NCBI GenBank assembly: GCA_002338255.1
Contig: DDHX01000011.1
Span: 113,875-123,524 of the forward strand
Length of the DNA: 9,650 nt
Direction: 5' to 3'
Source of the DNA: Ruminococcaceae bacterium UBA1865
GTDB taxonomy: Bacteria > Bacillota > Clostridia > Oscillospirales > Acutalibacteraceae
Part shown: in pieces, positions 6,992 to 9,650 of the stretch
How positions within the stretch are numbered: the stretch's first letter is position 1
How the letters are laid out: the number at the start of each line of letters is the position of its first letter
Notes under the pieces: model-generated
What the model was told of the DNA's origin: nothing
Seen by the model: only the letters and a program-made list of their open reading frames with translations
Database searches by the model: none
Program-made: the position numbers and the translations under genes

Positions 6992-8071
6992 TCAATCAAT
7001 ATAGCCTTTTACACAAAGAAGCTCTGCCATTAAAACAGCACCGCCGGCCGCACCTCGTAACGTATTATGGGAAAGACATACAAATTTAATATCATATTGT
7101 GTGTCAGGGCGTAAACGGCCAATAGAAACAGCCATGCCGTTTTCAAGGTTACGGTCGAGCCTCGACTGCGGACGGTCATCCTCACGGAAATAGTGCAAAA
7201 ATTGTTTTGGTGCACTCGGAAGCTGCAATTCTTGAGGAACACCGTTGTAGTTTTCCCATTTTGAAATGATCTCTTCCATTTCAATTTTCTTTTCATAGGA
7301 AACAAAAACAGCGGCAGTGTGTCCGTCGGAAACAGGTACACGCAAGCATTGGGAAGTGATGCAGGGGGAGGTCGCGTTGACGATTACACCGTTTTCGACG
7401 TGTCCCCATATTTTGAGCGGTTCATTTTCCGATTTGCCTTCTTCGCCACCGATGAAAGGAATCACATTGTCAAGGCTTTCCGGCCATGTTGCGAAGGTCT
7501 TTCCGGCTCCGGAAATTGCCTGATAGGTACAAGCAAGAACTTTTGTTACATTTAAATCCATCAATGGATTGATCGCCGGAACATAGCTTTGTAGCGAGCA
7601 GTTTGATTTTACGGAAATAAATCCACGCTTCGTTCCAAGACGTTTACGCTGTGCATCAATGACTGCCGCGTGGTCAGCATTGATTTCAGGAATAATCATC
7701 GGCACATCGGGTACCGAACGGTTTGCGCTGTTATTGGACATTACCGGGCATTCTGCTTTTGCATAGGCTTCTTCGAGCGCTTTGATTTCTTCTTTTTTCA
7801 TATTGACAGCGCAGAATACGAAGTCAACCAAAGAGGCAATTTTTTTTATATCGTCTTCAGCGTTAAAAACAATCATACTTTCAAGATTCTTCGGCATCGC
7901 AGTTGTCATAAGCCAGTGATCACCAACTGCTTCCTTGTATGTTTTGCCTGCAGAACGTGAACTTGCGGCCAGCGCAGTAACTGTGAACCACGGATGATTC
8001 TCAAGCAATGTCGCAAATCTTTGGCCAACCATACCGGTTGCGCCTATAATACCTACGTTATACTTTTTCAT
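6992..8071 (-). CDS. asd: Aspartate-semialdehyde dehydrogenase, archaeal/fungal-type
   Basis: Asd reduces aspartyl phosphate to aspartate semialdehyde with NADPH, feeding lysine, threonine and methionine synthesis. The 359-aa product has the N-terminal cofactor motif GIIGATGMVGQRF (residues 8-20). It also has the archaeal/fungal-class markers HPWFTVTALAASSRSAGK, MSNNSANRSVPDVP, DNVIPFIGGEE and HNTLRGAAGG. The nucleophile is Cys158 in KSNCSLQS, and the catalytic His is probably His251 in SDGHTAA. The sequence resembles the archaeal/fungal class of the enzyme more than the usual Gram-negative or Gram-positive classes. ATG at 8071 has AGGAGG eight bases upstream. It is the first gene of the operon, separated from its promoter by a ~320-nt leader with a lysine riboswitch and terminator. 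Confidence 0.96.
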   Translation of the reverse strand: MKKYNVGIIGATGMVGQRFATLLENHPWFTVTALAASSRSAGKTYKEAVGDHWLMTTAMPKNLESMIVFNAEDDIKKIASLVDFVFCAVNMKKEEIKALEEAYAKAECPVMSNNSANRSVPDVPMIIPEINADHAAVIDAQRKRLGTKRGFISVKSNCSLQSYVPAINPLMDLNVTKVLACTYQAISGAGKTFATWPESLDNVIPFIGGEEGKSENEPLKIWGHVENGVIVNATSPCITSQCLRVPVSDGHTAAVFVSYEKKIEMEEIISKWENYNGVPQELQLPSAPKQFLHYFREDDRPQSRLDRNLENGMAVSIGRLRPDTQYDIKFVCLSHNTLRGAAGGAVLMAELLCVKGYID

Positions 8072-8125
8072 TTGATAATCCTCCTGTAATATATATGATA
8101 GAATTCATAAAAAATATTAGCATAA

Positions 8126-8150
8126 TAAAAAAACCGGTTGAAAACCGGTC
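8126..8150 (-). terminator. Riboswitch-controlled terminator in the asd leader
   Basis: Read on the minus strand, ACCGGTT, a three-base loop and AACCGGT are followed by at least six T (complement of 8127-8132). The hairpin lies about 65 nt beyond the lysine aptamer and 55 nt before the asd start codon. With lysine bound it should form and stop transcription. A possible competitor is the leader stretch TGAAAAC (complement of 8186-8192), which can pair with GTTTTCA (complement of 8139-8145) inside the hairpin. A flanking AAGT/ACTT match could help, but this antiterminator is only a manual proposal. Confidence 0.88.
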
Positions 8151-8215
8151 ATCAAGTAAATATAATAGAATTGCCCGACTTCGTTGTTTTCACAGAATTC
8201 CAATCCAACATTGTC

Positions 8216-8378
8216 GATAGCGCTCCATCATAAAACATGATGACAGTTGCGTTGTTATTCACAAAAGCAACCAGGTGAATTTCTGCCGTGAAATTACCTT
8301 CGGCGAGTTTACCTTTTATGGGCAATCAACAGCTTTGGCAGCCTATAACCCATTACTCTTTAAAATCGCGCCTCTATC
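8216..8378 (-). promoter_or_regulatory. Lysine riboswitch (L box) upstream of asd
   Basis: The minus-strand RNA carries conserved L-box blocks in the right order. It starts with GATAGAGGCGCG (from 8378), then AAGAGTAATGG, the CGCCGAAGG block (complement of 8298-8306), and CTGTCATC with a CATCAT/ATGATG hairpin. It ends with GGAGCGCTATC, whose CTATC (complement of 8216-8220) closes helix P1 with GATAG (8374-8378). These are the blocks of the Bacillus lysC riboswitch. The aptamer binds lysine and is followed by an intrinsic terminator, so the expected output is less asd-dapA-dapB-ACT transcription when lysine is abundant. The start of the aptamer is only about 13 nt from the predicted transcription start. 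Confidence 0.95.
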
Positions 8379-8383
8379 TTTTA

Positions 8384-8399
8384 ATAAATTTAAATTTAT
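8384..8399. repeat. 16-bp A/T-only palindrome at the asd-operon start site
   Basis: ATAAATTTAAATTTAT is a perfect 16-bp inverted repeat. It overlaps the predicted transcription start of the asd operon and touches its -10 box. It could be a repressor operator, but an all-A/T palindrome in a promoter can also arise by chance. Confidence 0.4.
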
Positions 8400-8427
8400 A
8401 ATAACATGTGTTGCTATTGGTTGTCAA
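8398..8427 (-). promoter_or_regulatory. Promoter of the asd-dapA-dapB-ACT operon
   Basis: On the minus strand a perfect TTGACA (complement of 8422-8427) is followed after 18 bases by TATTAT (complement of 8398-8403), one base off TATAAT. Transcription should begin near 8391, just before the lysine riboswitch. The boxes interleave with those of the queA promoter on the other strand. Confidence 0.82.
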
Positions 8428-8439
8428 TTTATTTATAAT
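8411..8439 (+). promoter_or_regulatory. Promoter of queA-tgt
   Basis: TTGCTA (8411-8416) and a perfect TATAAT (8434-8439) are 17 bases apart, giving a start near 8446 and a leader of about 33 nt. The -35 box lies in the spacer of the divergent asd promoter, whose own -35 box (8422-8427) lies in this spacer. I see no preQ1 riboswitch in the short leader. Confidence 0.78.
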
Positions 8440-8478
8440 AAGAAAGCTGCAATAGTAATGATGTAGGAGATATCAAAA

Positions 8479-9525
8479 ATGGAATTGAATTTAGAAAACT
8501 TGCAAACAAAAGATTTTTACTATGATCTGCCAAAGGATTTAATTGCGCAAACGCCGCTGGAACCACGAGATTCGTCCAGACTGTTAATGCTCAGCAGAGA
8601 CACCGGCGAAATTACGCATAAGCACTTTTATGATATCATTGACTGTTTAAATCCCGGCGATTGCCTTGTCTTAAATGACTCCCGCGTTCTTCCGGCCAGA
8701 CTTTACGGAATAAAAGATGGAACCGGCGCAAAGGTTGAGTTTTTATTGCTTACACATCACAAGGACGACGTATGGGAAGTTTTATGCGGTCCCGGTAAGC
8801 GCGCAAAACCCGGGTCTCACTTTATATTCGGGGACGGACTTATGAAAGCTGAAGTGCTTGAAATCATCGAGGATGGCAACCGTTTGGTGCGTTTTACGTA
8901 TGACGGTAATTTCTATGAAATTTTAGATAAAATCGGCCAGATGCCGCTGCCGCCCTATATAACCGAGCATCTGAAGGATAATGAGCGCTATCAAACAGTA
9001 TATTCAAAAGAACTGGGTTCCGCAGCCGCTCCAACCGCTGGACTGCACTTTACACCGGAATTACTCGAAAAAGTAAAAGCAAAAGGCGTTCAAGTAGCTT
9101 TTGTTACGCTGCATGTTGGTCTTGGCACGTTTCGTCCCGTCAGTGCAGAAAAGGTTTTAGACCATAAAATGCATTCTGAGCACTATTATCTGCCAAAAAC
9201 AACAGCGGATATGATTAACGAAACCAAGAAAAACGGGGGACGTGTCATAGCGGTCGGTACAACAAGCTGCCGCACATTGGAATCGGTTGGAACAAAAGAG
9301 GACTGCATAAAAGAAAGTGCTGGCTGGACAGATATTTTTATCTACCCGGGCTATCAATTCAAGGTGCTCGACGGATTGATTACGAACTTTCATCTACCGG
9401 AAAGCACATTAATTATGCTTGTTTCAGCTCTTGCCGGTTACGATCATATCATGAACGCCTACAAGGTGGCCGTCGAAGAAAAATACAGGTTTTTCAGCTT
9501 TGGCGACGCCATGTTCATCTACTGA
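8479..9525 (+). CDS. queA: S-adenosylmethionine:tRNA ribosyltransferase-isomerase
   Basis: QueA moves the ribosyl part of S-adenosylmethionine to preQ1 in the anticodon of tRNAs (GUN anticodons: Tyr, His, Asn, Asp), making epoxyqueuosine. The 348-aa product has the family length and its conserved blocks in order. These are [21 protein letters not shown] near the N terminus, [28 protein letters not shown] (PTAGLHF at 185-191), [21 protein letters not shown] and [24 protein letters not shown] near the C terminus. ATG at 8479 is preceded by AGGAGA (8465-8470) at eight-base spacing. It is followed after 15 bases by tgt on the same strand, the usual queA-tgt pairing. It is transcribed away from the lysine operon. 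Confidence 0.97.
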   Translation: MELNLENLQTKDFYYDLPKDLIAQTPLEPRDSSRLLMLSRDTGEITHKHFYDIIDCLNPGDCLVLNDSRVLPARLYGIKDGTGAKVEFLLLTHHKDDVWEVLCGPGKRAKPGSHFIFGDGLMKAEVLEIIEDGNRLVRFTYDGNFYEILDKIGQMPLPPYITEHLKDNERYQTVYSKELGSAAAPTAGLHFTPELLEKVKAKGVQVAFVTLHVGLGTFRPVSAEKVLDHKMHSEHYYLPKTTADMINETKKNGGRVIAVGTTSCRTLESVGTKEDCIKESAGWTDIFIYPGYQFKVLDGLITNFHLPESTLIMLVSALAGYDHIMNAYKVAVEEKYRFFSFGDAMFIY

Positions 9526-9540
9526 AAGGATACCAATTAA

Positions 9541-9650
9541 ATGTATAAATTAATCAGCAATACCGGAGCGGCGAGGAGAGGCGAATTCACTACCCCGCAT
9601 GGAACGGTCCAGACCCCGGCATTTATGAATGTGGCTACCTGCGGTGCGAT
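9541..9650 (+). CDS. tgt: tRNA-guanine transglycosylase, N-terminal end (partial)
   Basis: Only the first 36 codons are in the window. Tgt swaps guanine 34 for preQ1 in tRNA anticodons, the step before QueA. The visible residues match the family start: an ARRGEF stretch (11-16), TTPHGTVQTPAFM (17-29), then NVATCGA. The usual block in E. coli Tgt is TPCFMPVGTYGTVKG, so the MNVATCGA form is a variant at that place. The catalytic aspartates and zinc site lie outside the window. ATG at 9541 follows the queA stop by 15 bases, with a modest AAAGGA (9525-9530) site overlapping the queA stop codon. Co-transcription with queA is likely. Confidence 0.9.
   Translation, partial: MYKLISNTGAARRGEFTTPHGTVQTPAFMNVATCGA

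Noticed and set aside
7317..7960. Several plus-strand reading frames inside asd
   Set aside because: They are antisense to a full-length, motif-complete asd and show no recognisable protein pattern.
8132..8149. Possible palindromic operator AACCGGTT
   Set aside because: The repeat is better explained as the stem of an intrinsic terminator, because a run of T follows it on the minus strand right after the lysine aptamer.
8275..8466. 63-codon plus-strand reading frame before queA
   Set aside because: It lies opposite the lysine riboswitch and the two promoters, lacks a convincing ribosome binding site, and resembles no protein I know. The RNA element explains the conservation.
1..9650. Mobile elements, CRISPR arrays, tRNA genes, toxin-antitoxin or phage genes
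   Set aside because: No regularly spaced direct repeats, transposase or integrase motifs, or tRNA-like cloverleafs were seen. Genes are tightly packed core metabolism and no gap lacks an explanation.

Overview
The window looks like a chromosomal housekeeping segment of a low-to-moderate GC, Gram-positive anaerobe of the Clostridia, plausibly Oscillospirales/Ruminococcaceae-like. The basis is strong AGGAGG-type ribosome binding sites, near-consensus TTGACA/TATAAT promoters, a T-box leader on a tRNA synthetase gene, a lysine riboswitch, a YfhO-family membrane protein and an asd-dapA-dapB cluster with an archaeal/fungal-type Asd. The taxon is an inference. I see no mobile element, CRISPR array, tRNA or rRNA.

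Plus strand, left part: the 3' end of recN (DNA repair ATPase) stops at 356. Four bases later the promoter of tyrS begins. Its leader is a complete tyrosine T-box: UAC specifier, UGGU bulge matching discriminator A73 of tRNA-Tyr, and competing antiterminator and terminator helices. tyrS (683-1912) is followed by a hairpin terminator whose T-rich tail runs into the promoter of a large YfhO-family membrane protein gene (2093-4753).

Minus strand, middle: an operon runs leftwards from about 8391 as lysine riboswitch - asd - dapA - dapB - a short two-ACT-domain protein. It meets the yfhO-like gene at a shared bidirectional terminator (4761-4807). Asd makes aspartate semialdehyde, DapA condenses it with pyruvate, and DapB reduces the product to tetrahydrodipicolinate. 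The last gene encodes what looks like the regulatory half of an aspartokinase with no kinase domain, and is the least conventional protein here. The riboswitch is followed by an intrinsic terminator, so lysine should shut the operon off early in transcription.

Plus strand, right end: queA (8479-9525) and the start of tgt (9541 onward) form a queuosine tRNA-modification operon. The queA promoter and the asd-operon promoter are divergent and physically interleaved within about 40 bp, so RNA polymerase probably cannot occupy both at once.

The points most worth following up are the detached aspartokinase-like ACT protein, the lysine riboswitch and its expression platform, and the interleaved divergent promoters. 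None of these amounts to a clearly new system. The window is mostly well-understood metabolism with some unusual regulatory layout.
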